The position numbers and the translations under genes were made by a program. From Halorubrum tebenquichense DSM 14210 (GTDB lineage Archaea; Halobacteriota; Halobacteria; Halobacteriales; Haloferacaceae), in the NCBI RefSeq assembly GCF_000337415.1, contig NZ_AOJD01000023.1, positions 12,675 through 47,054 on the forward strand: a DNA stretch of 34,380 nucleotides, written 5' to 3'. Below the pieces are notes generated by a model, which did not search any database, was not told the DNA's origin, and saw only the letters and a program-made list of their open reading frames with translations. This document shows, piece after piece, positions 1 to 7,507 of the stretch. The stretch's first letter is position 1. The number at the start of each line of letters is the position of its first letter.

Positions 1-2127
1 GTCGGGGTCGCCGGCGTCGGGGGGGTCGCGCTGGCGCGGGCGGTCCGCGAGCGGACCGCGCTGGGGCTCGCCCTCGCGGTCCTCGTGGTCGGGCTGTCGG
101 GGTACCTCTTCGCGATCCCCGAGAGCCAGCGCGCGCTGTTCACCGTCCGGAGCGTCGCCCTGGACGTCCTCGCGCTGTCGACCGGCCTCTCCGTGCTGCG
201 GCTGGCGCTCGCGGACGTCTGGGTGCTCGCCGTGGCACCGGTGCCGACGTTCCTCGTCGGCTACTTCGCCGGACGGGGCCGCCACGTCGCGGCGGCGACC
301 GCCGCCGGCGGGACCCTCGGGTTCCTCGTGCTCACCGGCGACGCCGGCACGTGGGCGGCGGTCGCCGGCGTCGTCGGACTGGCGCTCGCCGTCGGCCTCT
401 CGACGCTCTCGACGCCGAGCCGCCGCCGCGGCCACGCCGGCACGTTCGCGGTGGTGGTCGCGGCGATGGTCGTCGCGAGCGCGACGGTCACCGTGGTCCC
501 GGCGGGCGGGGCGACGCCGCTCGGGATCGACCGCGGCACGGCGACGCTGGAGTCGAGCCTGAGCGGCGACGACGAGCTCGAAGTCGTCGGGACGACGCGG
601 CTCTCCCCGGAGGTGCGGTACACGATCGAGAGCCCGGTGGAGCGGAACTGGCACACGGGCGCGTACGACACCTACACCGGCGACGGCTGGGTCAGGACCG
701 GCGAGCGGTCCACCCTCGGCGGGTCGCTCCCCGGGCCGCCCGGCTCGACGGAGGCCGCGTCCGTGTCGATCAGCGCGGAGACCGAGTCGACCGCGCTGCC
801 GGCACCGTGGAAGCCGGTGTCCGCGTCCGCGCCGGACGACAGGGAAGTCAGGATCGACGAGCGCGGCAGCCTCCGGCTCGCGGAGCCGCTCGAGCCGGGT
901 GAGCGGGCGACCGTGGAGAGCCGCGTGCTCGACGCCGACCCCGCCGCCCTCCGGAACGCGAGCGACGACTACCCGGCGGCGATCGAGGAGCGCTACACGC
1001 AGCTGCCGGAGAGCACCCCCGACCGCGTCGCCGAGCGGACCGCGGAGATCACGGCTGCGGCGGACGCGGACTCGCCGTACGAGCGGGCGGCGGCGGTCGA
1101 GGCGTACCTGCGCTCGGAGTACGACTACTCGCTCACCGTCGAGCGGCCCGACGGCGACGTCGCCGACGCGTTCCTCTTCGAGATGGACGCCGGCTACTGC
1201 GTCTACTTCGCGACCACGATGGCGGCGATGCTCCGGTCGCAGGGGATCCCGACCCGGTTCGAGAGCGGCTACACCTCGGGCCAGCGGGTCGGCGAGGACG
1301 AGTACGTCGTCCGCGGGCAGAACGCCCACGCGTGGGTGTCGATCTACGTACCGGACCACGGCTGGGTGGCGTTCGACCCCACTCCGTCCGACCCCCGCGA
1401 CGAGGCCCGGAACGCCCGGCTCGCGGAGGCGCGCGCCGACGGCGCGGCTGACGTCGACACCGAGGCGTCCACGCCGAACCAGACGCTGGAGGCGGACACC
1501 GGGACGGTCCGCCCGGACTCGCTCGGCGGCGACGGCGGCGACGATTCGACGTCCGACGCGGACGCGAACGGCTCGACCGACCCCGCGACGGGCGACGCGA
1601 ACGGGACGAACGGCTCGGGGAACGCCTCGTCGGTCGACGTGTCGCGGCTCGAAGGCGCGGAGGCCGAGGGCATCCAACAGACCGGCGGGGGCGGCGGCTC
1701 CGAGGGCGGCGGCGGACTCCTGCCGACGCCGAGCGCGGAGACCGCGATGTACTGGCTGCTCGTCGCCGCGCTCGCGGTCGCGGGCGCTCGGCGGACGGGC
1801 GTGACGGAGCGCGCGAGCCGCCGACTCGGGCCGGTCCTCCCGCGGTGGCGGCGCGACCCGGCCGCGGACGCCGAGCGCGCGTTCGCGGACCTCGAACGGC
1901 TGCTCGCCGGGCGGTACCGCGAGCGGCGGCCGGGCGAGACGCCGCGGAGCTACGTCGACGCGGTCCGCGCGCTCGGCGCGGACGAACGCGTCGAGACCGT
2001 CGCGGCCGCCTACGAGCGCGCCGCGTACGCCGGGTCGGTGACCCGCGCCGAGGCCGACGAAGCGCGGCGGACGGTCCGGCGGCTGGCGCTCGAACGCGCC
2101 CCGCTCATCGGGCGGTTCGTCCGCTGA
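1..2127 (+). CDS. Membrane transglutaminase-like protein with C-terminal DUF4129-type domain (5' partial)
   Basis: The reading frame is open from base 1, so the gene starts upstream; an internal GTG at 85 is only the first start codon in view. The visible N-terminal part is a run of hydrophobic helices as in TgpA/DUF3488 proteins. An extracytoplasmic transglutaminase-like core follows, with the triad visible as Cys (codon 1198, in DAGYCVYF), His (codon 1327, in NAHAWVS) and Asp (codon 1375, in FDPTPSD). A low-complexity Asp/Gly/Ser/Thr linker (about 1450-1720) leads to one membrane helix (about 1740-1790) and a cytoplasmic DUF4129-like helical tail. In haloarchaea such genes usually follow a MoxR ATPase and DUF58 gene; those would lie outside the window. 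The substrate is unknown and could be surface protein cross-linking or proteolysis. Confidence 0.85.
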   Translation, partial: VGVAGVGGVALARAVRERTALGLALAVLVVGLSGYLFAIPESQRALFTVRSVALDVLALSTGLSVLRLALADVWVLAVAPVPTFLVGYFAGRGRHVAAATAAGGTLGFLVLTGDAGTWAAVAGVVGLALAVGLSTLSTPSRRRGHAGTFAVVVAAMVVASATVTVVPAGGATPLGIDRGTATLESSLSGDDELEVVGTTRLSPEVRYTIESPVERNWHTGAYDTYTGDGWVRTGERSTLGGSLPGPPGSTEAASVSISAETESTALPAPWKPVSASAPDDREVRIDERGSLRLAEPLEPGERATVESRVLDADPAALRNASDDYPAAIEERYTQLPESTPDRVAERTAEITAAADADSPYERAAAVEAYLRSEYDYSLTVERPDGDVADAFLFEMDAGYCVYFATTMAAMLRSQGIPTRFESGYTSGQRVGEDEYVVRGQNAHAWVSIYVPDHGWVAFDPTPSDPRDEARNARLAEARADGAADVDTEASTPNQTLEADTGTVRPDSLGGDGGDDSTSDADANGSTDPATGDANGTNGSGNASSVDVSRLEGAEAEGIQQTGGGGGSEGGGGLLPTPSAETAMYWLLVAALAVAGARRTGVTERASRRLGPVLPRWRRDPAADAERAFADLERLLAGRYRERRPGETPRSYVDAVRALGADERVETVAAAYERAAYAGSVTRAEADEARRTVRRLALERAPLIGRFVR

Positions 2128-2146
2128 TCGGGGGGCTTCCCGACAC

Positions 2147-2156
2147 TATTTAATAC
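2147..2156 (+). promoter_or_regulatory. TATA box of the aIF1 gene
   Basis: TATTTAATAC is centred about 30 bases before the ATG at 2182, the spacing expected for a haloarchaeal promoter with a leaderless or nearly leaderless transcript. Confidence 0.6.
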
Positions 2157-2169
2157 GGGCGTCCTGTAG

Positions 2170-2475
<306 letters not shown>

Positions 2476-2535
2476 CCGTCACCTGAGCGTTCGCCGTCGA
2501 GCGCCGTTTCCCGATCCCGAACCGCGATCACCGTC

Positions 2536-2545
2536 GATTTTTCGT
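2536..2545 (+). terminator. Possible oligo-T terminator after aIF1
   Basis: A five-T run within ATTTTTCG lies about 60 bases after the aIF1 stop codon, in the gap between convergent genes. Archaeal termination often occurs at such runs. There is no further support. Confidence 0.3.
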
Positions 2546-2621
2546 TGATCACGTCGGACAGCGACTGCTCCGTCGATCCCGTGTCGAACTTGTCGGTCTC
2601 GCGGCGGCGTCGCCGGTCGGA

Positions 2622-3455
2622 TCAGAGGACCACCGCGGCCCGGCCGACGACGAACGCCGCCGCCGCGAGGAACGTGCCGTACTTGAAGCGGCGCTGCGCG
2701 GCGGCGGGGTCGGCGAAGCCCTCGTAGGCCGCGTACAGCATCACCGCGTCGGCGACGGCGACGACCGCGAGGTACGCCGCACCGAGCGTCCCGGAGAGGT
2801 ACGGCAAGGGGCTGACGGCGACGGCGGCGACGAGGGCGGCCGCGCCGATCCACAGCGCGCGGCGCTCGCCGACCGCGATGGGGAGCGTGGTGAGCCCCTC
2901 CTCGCGGTCGCCGGCCACGTCCTCGACGTCTTTGATCACCTCGCGAGTGAACGTCGACAGGCCGGCGAGGGCGGCGAGGACGAGGACCGCTCGGGGACTC
3001 CCGACCGCGGCCCCGCCGAAGAGGAACGTCGAGCCGACGAGGTAGGCGACTAAGGCGTTACCGAGCCCGGGCGTCCCCTTGAACAGGCTCGTGTAGGTGA
3101 CGAGGGCGACGAGGTTCACCGCGGCGATGCCGATCGAGAGCGGCGGGAGGGGGAGCGCGGCCGCGACCGCGACAGCGAACCAGACGACGGCGGTCGCGAG
3201 CGCGCCCCGCGGCGAGACCGCTCCCCGTGGTATCGGACGGTCCGGTCGGTTGACGGCGTCGATCTCGCGGTCGAAGTAGTCGTTGATCGCGTTGCCCGCC
3301 GCGACCGCGAAGACAGTCGTCACGGCCGCGAGCGCCGTCGGGACGGCAGCACCGCTCGCGCCCGCGACGAACGCGCCGGTGGCCGTGAGCACCCCGGCGG
3401 CGACGCAGTTGCCGGGGCGCGCGAGTTCGACGACACCGCGGAACGTGTCTCGCAC
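2622..3455 (-). CDS. UbiA-family digeranylgeranylglyceryl phosphate (DGGGP) synthase
   Basis: This integral membrane prenyltransferase very probably adds the second geranylgeranyl chain to geranylgeranylglyceryl phosphate in archaeal lipid synthesis. With the start used here (277 aa) the two Asp-rich motifs are N-x3-DYFDxEID at about 55-66 (NAINDYFDREID, followed by AVNRPDRPIP) and DVEDVAGD at about 176-183, separated by hydrophobic helices. GTG at 3455 was chosen because a TATA-like TTTATTCC (reverse strand, 3482-3489) lies about 30 bases before it, and the homologous part of the protein begins at RDTFRGVVELARPGN. The frame remains open to an ATG at 3527, but that would put the promoter and part of a 28-bp tandem repeat inside the coding region. 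The family also includes other lipid or quinone prenyltransferases, so the exact substrate is inferred. Confidence 0.88.
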   Translation of the reverse strand: MRDTFRGVVELARPGNCVAAGVLTATGAFVAGASGAAVPTALAAVTTVFAVAAGNAINDYFDREIDAVNRPDRPIPRGAVSPRGALATAVVWFAVAVAAALPLPPLSIGIAAVNLVALVTYTSLFKGTPGLGNALVAYLVGSTFLFGGAAVGSPRAVLVLAALAGLSTFTREVIKDVEDVAGDREEGLTTLPIAVGERRALWIGAAALVAAVAVSPLPYLSGTLGAAYLAVVAVADAVMLYAAYEGFADPAAAQRRFKYGTFLAAAAFVVGRAAVVL

Positions 3456-3481
3456 GTCGTCCGCGTACTCCCGCCCGCGAG

Positions 3482-3489
3482 GAATAAAC
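3482..3489 (-). promoter_or_regulatory. TATA box of the ubiA-type gene
   Basis: On the reverse strand TTTATTCC lies about 30 bases before the GTG at 3455. This supports the shorter protein and a leaderless transcript. The 28-bp tandem repeat begins nine bases further upstream. Confidence 0.5.
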
Positions 3490-3497
3490 GGTGCGGG

Positions 3498-3603
3498 ATC
3501 GGTCGGACGCGGCCGGCGGTTCGGCATCGGTCGGACGCGGCCGGCGGTTCGGCATCGGTCGGACGCGGCCGGCGGTTCGGCATCGGTCGGACGCGGCCGG
3601 CGG
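3498..3603. repeat. 28-bp tandem repeat, 3.8 copies, in a divergent promoter region
   Basis: Three identical 28-base units start at 3498, 3526 and 3554, and a fourth copy of 22 bases starts at 3582. Each unit begins ATCGGTCGGACGCGGCCGGC and ends GGTTCGGC. Copies are exact. They sit just upstream of the ubiA-type TATA box and about 75 bases before the TATA box of the actin-like gene. The unit length is not a multiple of three, so the array is not a coding repeat. It could be a replication-slippage minisatellite or a multi-site protein-binding array. Confidence 0.93.
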
Positions 3604-3676
3604 AACTGCGCCGCTCCCTCGGGTCCCGAACGTGTTCCGACCGCCGTCGGGATCGCTCGCCCGGACTGCCACGAAC

Positions 3677-3684
3677 GTTTATGC
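3677..3684 (+). promoter_or_regulatory. TATA box of the actin-like gene
   Basis: GTTTATGC is centred about 28 bases before the ATG at 3708, fitting a leaderless transcript. Confidence 0.5.
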
Positions 3685-3707
3685 CGTCCGAAATGAAATG
3701 AGCGCGT

Positions 3708-4754
3708 ATGGCCAAAGGCCTAGACGTCGGAACGATGAACATCCTCTCCGGACGACAGGAAGGCGCGGAGACGGTGTTCGTACAGCAGCGCAACTCGTTC
3801 GTCGAGATCGAGTACAGCGACATGGCCGAGCAGATGCTCTCCCGCAGCGAGGTCCTCCACATCCGGAAGGACGACAAGGTGTACGTCGTCGGCGACGACG
3901 CCCTCAACTTCGCGAACATCTTCAACAAGGAGACCCGCCGCCCGATGCAACACGGCATCCTCTCCAGCGAGGAGGCGTCGGCCATCCCGATGATCAAACT
4001 CATCACCGAGCAGGTGGTCGGCGAGCCGTCGAAGCCGAACGAGCGGCTGTTCTACTCCAGCCCCGCGGACCCGATCGACTCCGGGCTGACGACGCTGTAC
4101 CACGAGAAGACGCTCGAATCGATGCTCGGCGACATGGGGTACGACCCCGAGCCGATCAACGAGGGGATGGCGGTCATCTACTCCGAACTGGCCGACAACA
4201 ACTTCACGGGGCTCGGAATCTCCTTCGGCGCGGGGATGACGAACGTCTGTCTCGCCTACTACGCGGTCCCCGTGATGAAGTTCTCCATCGCCCGCGGGGG
4301 CGACTGGATCGACGAGCAGACCTCGCAGGCGACCGGGACCCCGGTCGACAAGGTGACGAGCATCAAGGAGGACGACTTCGAGCTCGACTTCCGCACCGAC
4401 GTGGGCGGCGTCGAGGGCGCGCTCGCCATCTACTACGAGAACCTGCTCGACTACGTCATCGAGAACATCACCCGCGAGGTCGACGAGGAGGACGTCGAGG
4501 AGGGGCTCGACGTGCCCGTCGTCGTCACCGGCGGCACCTCCAGCCCGAACGGGTTCGAGGATCTGTTCGCCGACCACCTCGCGGACGCGAACATCCCGTT
4601 CTCGATCAGCGGCGTGCGCTCGGCCGACGAGCCGATGTACAGCGTCGCCAGCGGTGCCCTCGTCGCCGCGCGCTCCGAGGAGGGCGACACCGGCGGCGAC
4701 GCCGGCGGGAGCGAGGAGCCGGCCGAGGAGGCCGCGCCCGAGTCCGAGGACTGA
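3708..4754 (+). CDS. Actin/MreB-like ATPase, probable salactin/volactin family
   Basis: The 348-residue protein begins GLDVGTMNI, an actin-fold phosphate-1 loop. It has a second phosphate loop in [13 protein letters not shown] (about 168-180) followed by [13 protein letters not shown], and an adenosine-binding stretch [13 protein letters not shown] (about 270-282), all typical of the actin/MreB/FtsA superfamily. The last ~30 residues are a disordered Gly/Asp/Glu-rich tail. Haloarchaeal proteins of this type have been described as salactin (Halobacterium) and volactin (Haloferax), filament-forming actin homologues linked to DNA inheritance or cell shape; assignment here is by recall of those sequences. 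The gene stands alone with its own promoter, divergent from the lipid prenyltransferase. Confidence 0.82.
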   Translation: MAKGLDVGTMNILSGRQEGAETVFVQQRNSFVEIEYSDMAEQMLSRSEVLHIRKDDKVYVVGDDALNFANIFNKETRRPMQHGILSSEEASAIPMIKLITEQVVGEPSKPNERLFYSSPADPIDSGLTTLYHEKTLESMLGDMGYDPEPINEGMAVIYSELADNNFTGLGISFGAGMTNVCLAYYAVPVMKFSIARGGDWIDEQTSQATGTPVDKVTSIKEDDFELDFRTDVGGVEGALAIYYENLLDYVIENITREVDEEDVEEGLDVPVVVTGGTSSPNGFEDLFADHLADANIPFSISGVRSADEPMYSVASGALVAARSEEGDTGGDAGGSEEPAEEAAPESED

Positions 4755-4810
4755 GGCGTCGGTACGGACCCGAGGCGGACCGCCGCGCCGGATCGCGGGA
4801 ATCCGCCGAA

Positions 4811-4820
4811 GGATAAAACC
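4811..4820 (+). promoter_or_regulatory. TATA box of the NarO/DmsR-like regulator
   Basis: GGATAAAACC is centred about 28 bases before the ATG at 4843. It supports that start over an in-frame upstream extension to 4654 that overlaps the actin-like gene. Confidence 0.55.
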
Positions 4821-4842
4821 GACTCCGTCCGTACCGACTGAC

Positions 4843-5451
4843 ATGTCCGACGCCGCCGGGGCCGACGGTGACCGTCGTCTGCGGGTCGACCTCGACGTCG
4901 ACCCCGCCGCCGAGGGCGGCTGTCCGATCGTCGCCGAGAGCGACGACGCCGCGTCGGTGGCGGTCAACGCGGTCGGCGACGACTGCGTCGTCGACGTGAC
5001 GACGCCGGACGGCGAGGTGCGCCGCGGGACCGGCGCGGTCGACGAGGACTGCCTCTGTCACGCGTTCGGGCGGGTCGGCTGCGCGCCGCACTTCCGGCGC
5101 GTCGAGGACGGGACGATTCTCGTGACCGCGTACGTCGACGACCGGGACGCGGTCCGCGGGCTGGTCGAGGAGCTCCGCGGCGTCGTCGACCGCGTTCGGC
5201 TCGTTCGGCTCGCGGTCGTCGAGGGGCCGGACGCGACCGAGCAGGTCACCTTCGACCTCTCCTCGCTGACGCCGAAACAGCGCCGCGGCCTCGAACTCGC
5301 GGTCGTCCGCGGCTACTTCGACGACGACCGCGACGTGCGCCTGCGCGAGCTGGCCGACGAACTGGGGATCAGCAAGTCCGCGCTCTCACAGCGGCTCCGC
5401 ACCGCGCAGGCGAAGCTGGTGACGGACGTCTTCGACGGCGGCGAGCGCTGA
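4843..5451 (+). CDS. Bat-type HTH regulator with NarO/DmsR-like cysteine motif
   Basis: The 202-residue protein ends in an HTH_10 (bacterio-opsin activator) domain: LTPKQRRGLELAVVRGYF (about 142-159) followed by LRELADELGISKSALSQRLR (about 167-186). Its N-terminal half carries C27 and C48, then C70-L-C72-H-x6-C80 and H83. That fits the CXnCXCX7C motif described for haloarchaeal NarO and DmsR, which activate anaerobic respiration genes when oxygen falls; the four cysteines are thought to form a redox- or metal-sensing site. No respiratory reductase genes are next to it here. Downstream are a ferredoxin-N-like peptide and, on the other strand, a radical SAM operon, so its target genes may be local. 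The start is supported by a TATA box at the right distance. Confidence 0.8.
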   Translation: MSDAAGADGDRRLRVDLDVDPAAEGGCPIVAESDDAASVAVNAVGDDCVVDVTTPDGEVRRGTGAVDEDCLCHAFGRVGCAPHFRRVEDGTILVTAYVDDRDAVRGLVEELRGVVDRVRLVRLAVVEGPDATEQVTFDLSSLTPKQRRGLELAVVRGYFDDDRDVRLRELADELGISKSALSQRLRTAQAKLVTDVFDGGER

Positions 5452-5520
5452 GCGGACCCTCTTGAAACGGTACACAGGTGAAGCGAGAGGCCGAGGGGCC
5501 GGCGAGCCGTCCGTCCGGGC

Positions 5521-5682
5521 ATGAGCGACGACGACCCGCCGGTCCCGGAGCCGGTCCGAGACGCGGCCACCGTCGAGCTCGTCCGCGACGCCATCGGCGT
5601 CGCCCGGGGCGAGGTGCCCGCCGAGCGGTTCTCGGCGAAGTACGGCACGGGTCGGGAATCGGACGGCGACGGCGGGGAGTGA
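5521..5682 (+). CDS. Small 53-residue protein resembling a haloarchaeal ferredoxin N-terminal segment
   Basis: The ORF begins ATG at 5521 and ends TGA at 5682. Its core is ELVRDAIGVARGEVPAERF followed by SAKYG (about residues 19-42). This resembles the short helical segment found at the N-terminus of haloarchaeal 4Fe-4S ferredoxin-like electron-transfer subunits, of pattern D-A-x-x-V-x-x-G-E-x5-F-x-x-K-Y. There are no cysteines. It lies 69 bases after the regulator gene in the same direction and 33 bases before the converging radical SAM gene. It could be an accessory protein for a redox enzyme; the function is inferred from resemblance only. Confidence 0.6.
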   Translation: MSDDDPPVPEPVRDAATVELVRDAIGVARGEVPAERFSAKYGTGRESDGDGGE

Positions 5683-5715
5683 GTCGAGGGGGAAAACGGT
5701 CGGCTCGCGGGCGAC

Positions 5716-6951
5716 TCAGTCGTCGGCGGGCGCGGACCGGTCCGCGGCATCGAGCCGTGCGAGCGCCTCCTCGCCGCCGCGCTCCGCCTCCGTGAGGTAG
5801 CACTTCGGGTCGGGCGCGAACGGGTCGCCGTGCGCCGAGAGCGCGCGGAGCCGCGAGCCGCCGCGGCAGATCGACCGGTACGCGCAGTCGGCACAGCGCC
5901 CGGAGAGGCGTTCCTCGCGCTCGCGGAGCCCGGAGAGGAGCGGGTTCGACTCGTCGGACCAGATCGCGCCGAACGAGCGGTCGCGGACGTTGCCGGGCGA
6001 GTACCCCTGCCAGAACTGCGTGAGGTGGACGTTGCCGACGGGGTCGACGTCGGCGACGCGCTCGCCGGTCGGGTCGCCGCCGTTGCGTTCGAGGTAGCGG
6101 TAGATCAGCTCCGCGCGGTCGCTCCCCATCTCGCGGTCGGCGTACTCGACGAGGTGACCGGCGTCGGCGTAGTTGCCGACGAGCAGCGTCTCTATCTCCT
6201 CGCCCGCCTCGTGGTACTCGCGCGTGAGGTCACAGAGGTCCCTGACCGCCTGCCGGGTGGCTTCCGGCGAGAGGTCCACGTCGGAGATGTCGGCCCCGCG
6301 CCCGCCGTAATCGAGGTGGTAGAAGCAGAACCGGTCGACGCCGACGTCGGTGAGCAGGTCGACGACGCCCGCGAGGTCGTCGACGTTGTGTTCGGTGATC
6401 GTGTACCGCAGCCCCGTTTTCAGCCCGACGTCGAGACAGGCCTCGATCCCGCGGACCGCCGCGTCGAACGCCCCCTCCTCGCCGCGGATCCGGTCGTTGC
6501 GCTCGGGGAGCCCGTCGACGGAGACGCCGGCGTACTTGAGTCCGGCCTCCTTCAGTTCTCGGGCGCGCTCGCGGGTGAGGAGCGTCCCGTTCGTCGAGAG
6601 CACCGGGCGGACCCCGCTGTCGGCGGCGTACGCGACGAGTTCGGGGAGGTCCTCGCGGACGAGTGGTTCGCCGCCGGAGAACAGCAGGACGGGGACGCCG
6701 AACTCGGCGAGGTCGTCGATGAGCGCCTTCCCCTCCGCGGTCGACAGCTCGTTCGGCGCGCCCTCGGCGTCGGCACCGGCGTAGCAGTGCTCGCAGTAGA
6801 GGTTACACCGCTTCGTCGTGTTCCAGACGACGACCGGGCGCTGCTGTTTGTCCTCCGTGATCTGCGGCTTCTTCGAGCCGTCGGCCGCGTCGTAGCGGAG
6901 CCCGTCGCTCTCGGCGTCGAGCCCGCACAGCAGCTTGCTGACGGAGATCAT
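5716..6951 (-). CDS. Radical SAM/SPASM protein of the NirJ/Ahb-like group
   Basis: The 411-residue protein has the radical SAM cluster motif C49-x3-C53-x2-C56 (KRCNLYCEHCYAG), a SAM-binding FSGGEPLVRED stretch, the STNGTLL strand, and a C-terminal SPASM region with C353, C356, C362 and C384. The layout closely resembles the heme-pathway enzymes NirJ, AhbC and AhbD, which act on iron tetrapyrroles, but several RiPP- and quinohemoprotein-maturing enzymes share it. The ATG at 6951 overlaps the stop codon of the upstream partner (ATGA), so the two are translationally coupled. The partner context is that of the haloarchaeal Htur_1727-type rSAM-partnered family (recall). The substrate may therefore be the partner peptide or a tetrapyrrole; the sequence does not decide. 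Confidence 0.85.
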   Translation of the reverse strand: MISVSKLLCGLDAESDGLRYDAADGSKKPQITEDKQQRPVVVWNTTKRCNLYCEHCYAGADAEGAPNELSTAEGKALIDDLAEFGVPVLLFSGGEPLVREDLPELVAYAADSGVRPVLSTNGTLLTRERARELKEAGLKYAGVSVDGLPERNDRIRGEEGAFDAAVRGIEACLDVGLKTGLRYTITEHNVDDLAGVVDLLTDVGVDRFCFYHLDYGGRGADISDVDLSPEATRQAVRDLCDLTREYHEAGEEIETLLVGNYADAGHLVEYADREMGSDRAELIYRYLERNGGDPTGERVADVDPVGNVHLTQFWQGYSPGNVRDRSFGAIWSDESNPLLSGLREREERLSGRCADCAYRSICRGGSRLRALSAHGDPFAPDPKCYLTEAERGGEEALARLDAADRSAPADD

Positions 6952-7322
6952 CGCGACCCCCCCGCGTCGTCGGCGTCGGCCGCGGGCGCGCCGCCGCAGG
7001 AGGCGGTCGGCGTCCCCTCCGTCTCCTCGTAGACGCGCGGCTCGTCCGCGTCGTCGGACGGTTCGGTCGCCGATTCCTCCCCCGCGAGCGAATCGGCGGA
7101 GTACCGGGACACCTCCGCGGCCGGACACACCCACACGTCGCGGGCGTACCACGCGAAGAGTTTGCTCGCCTCCTCGTGGGCGACGTCGGAGGTCGGCGCG
7201 GCGACCGTGCCGACGTGGCGGAGGGGGTCCGACTCCTCCTCGCGGACGAACACCTCGAACCGGCGACCGTCGGCCGACCGCGGCCCGTTCGCGCCCTCGC
7301 TTCGGCTCGTCTTTTCGACCAT
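6948..7322 (-). CDS. PaaB-like small protein partnered with radical SAM enzyme (Htur_1727-type candidate)
   Basis: The 124-residue protein has a compact domain at about 20-80 (RFEVFVREEESDPLRHVGTV, then ASKLFAWYARDVWVCPAAEV) that resembles PaaB, the small non-catalytic subunit of the phenylacetyl-CoA epoxidase. No other paa gene is present. The tail (80-124) is acidic and flexible and contains TASCGGAP with C109; the only other cysteine is C66. It is the first gene of a two-gene unit, overlapping the radical SAM start by four bases. Haloarchaeal proteins of this kind are annotated as rSAM-partnered candidate RiPPs (recall). Whether it is a modified precursor, a scaffold or an electron-transfer partner is not known. 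Confidence 0.75.
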   Translation of the reverse strand: MVEKTSRSEGANGPRSADGRRFEVFVREEESDPLRHVGTVAAPTSDVAHEEASKLFAWYARDVWVCPAAEVSRYSADSLAGEESATEPSDDADEPRVYEETEGTPTASCGGAPAADADDAGGSR

Positions 7323-7382
7323 ACCCCCCGTACGGACGGTTCCCCGAACGGGGTTTCGCGCGTTCTCACGGCCGCGAAATTC

Positions 7383-7400
7383 GCCCGAACAGGTTCGGGC
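7383..7400. promoter_or_regulatory. 18-bp palindrome with CGAA-N4-TTCG core upstream of the rSAM unit
   Basis: GCCCGAACAGGTTCGGGC has 8-base perfect arms around a 2-base spacer. Its core matches CGAA-N4-TTCG, which I recall as the element proposed for haloarchaeal NarO/DmsR-controlled promoters. It is centred about 70 bases before the ATG at 7322. It could instead be a hairpin downstream of the ferredoxin gene. The core alone also occurs by chance in coding DNA of this window. Confidence 0.4.
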
Positions 7401-7507
7401 AGACGCGAGCGGCGGCTGCTCGGTGGCGTGATCGGAAGGAATTCGGGGACCGCGGCGGCGGCGGTCCCGCGTGAGAACGGTCCGCTACCGGAGTGATAGA
7501 GAGCCGA

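Noticed and set aside
351..1804. Long open frames on the plus strand overlapping the transglutaminase gene.
   Set aside because: They are Arg/Pro/Ala-rich and lack domains, typical shadow frames in GC-rich DNA.
3498..3603. Considered as a short CRISPR array.
   Set aside because: Units are directly adjacent with no spacers, and no cas genes are in the window.
4546..4557. CGAA-N4-TTCG core inside the actin-like gene (also at 8311 in cheF and 12554 in the M28 gene).
   Set aside because: These lie in coding DNA and follow common haloarchaeal codon patterns, so they do not count as regulatory sites; they show that the core alone is weak evidence.
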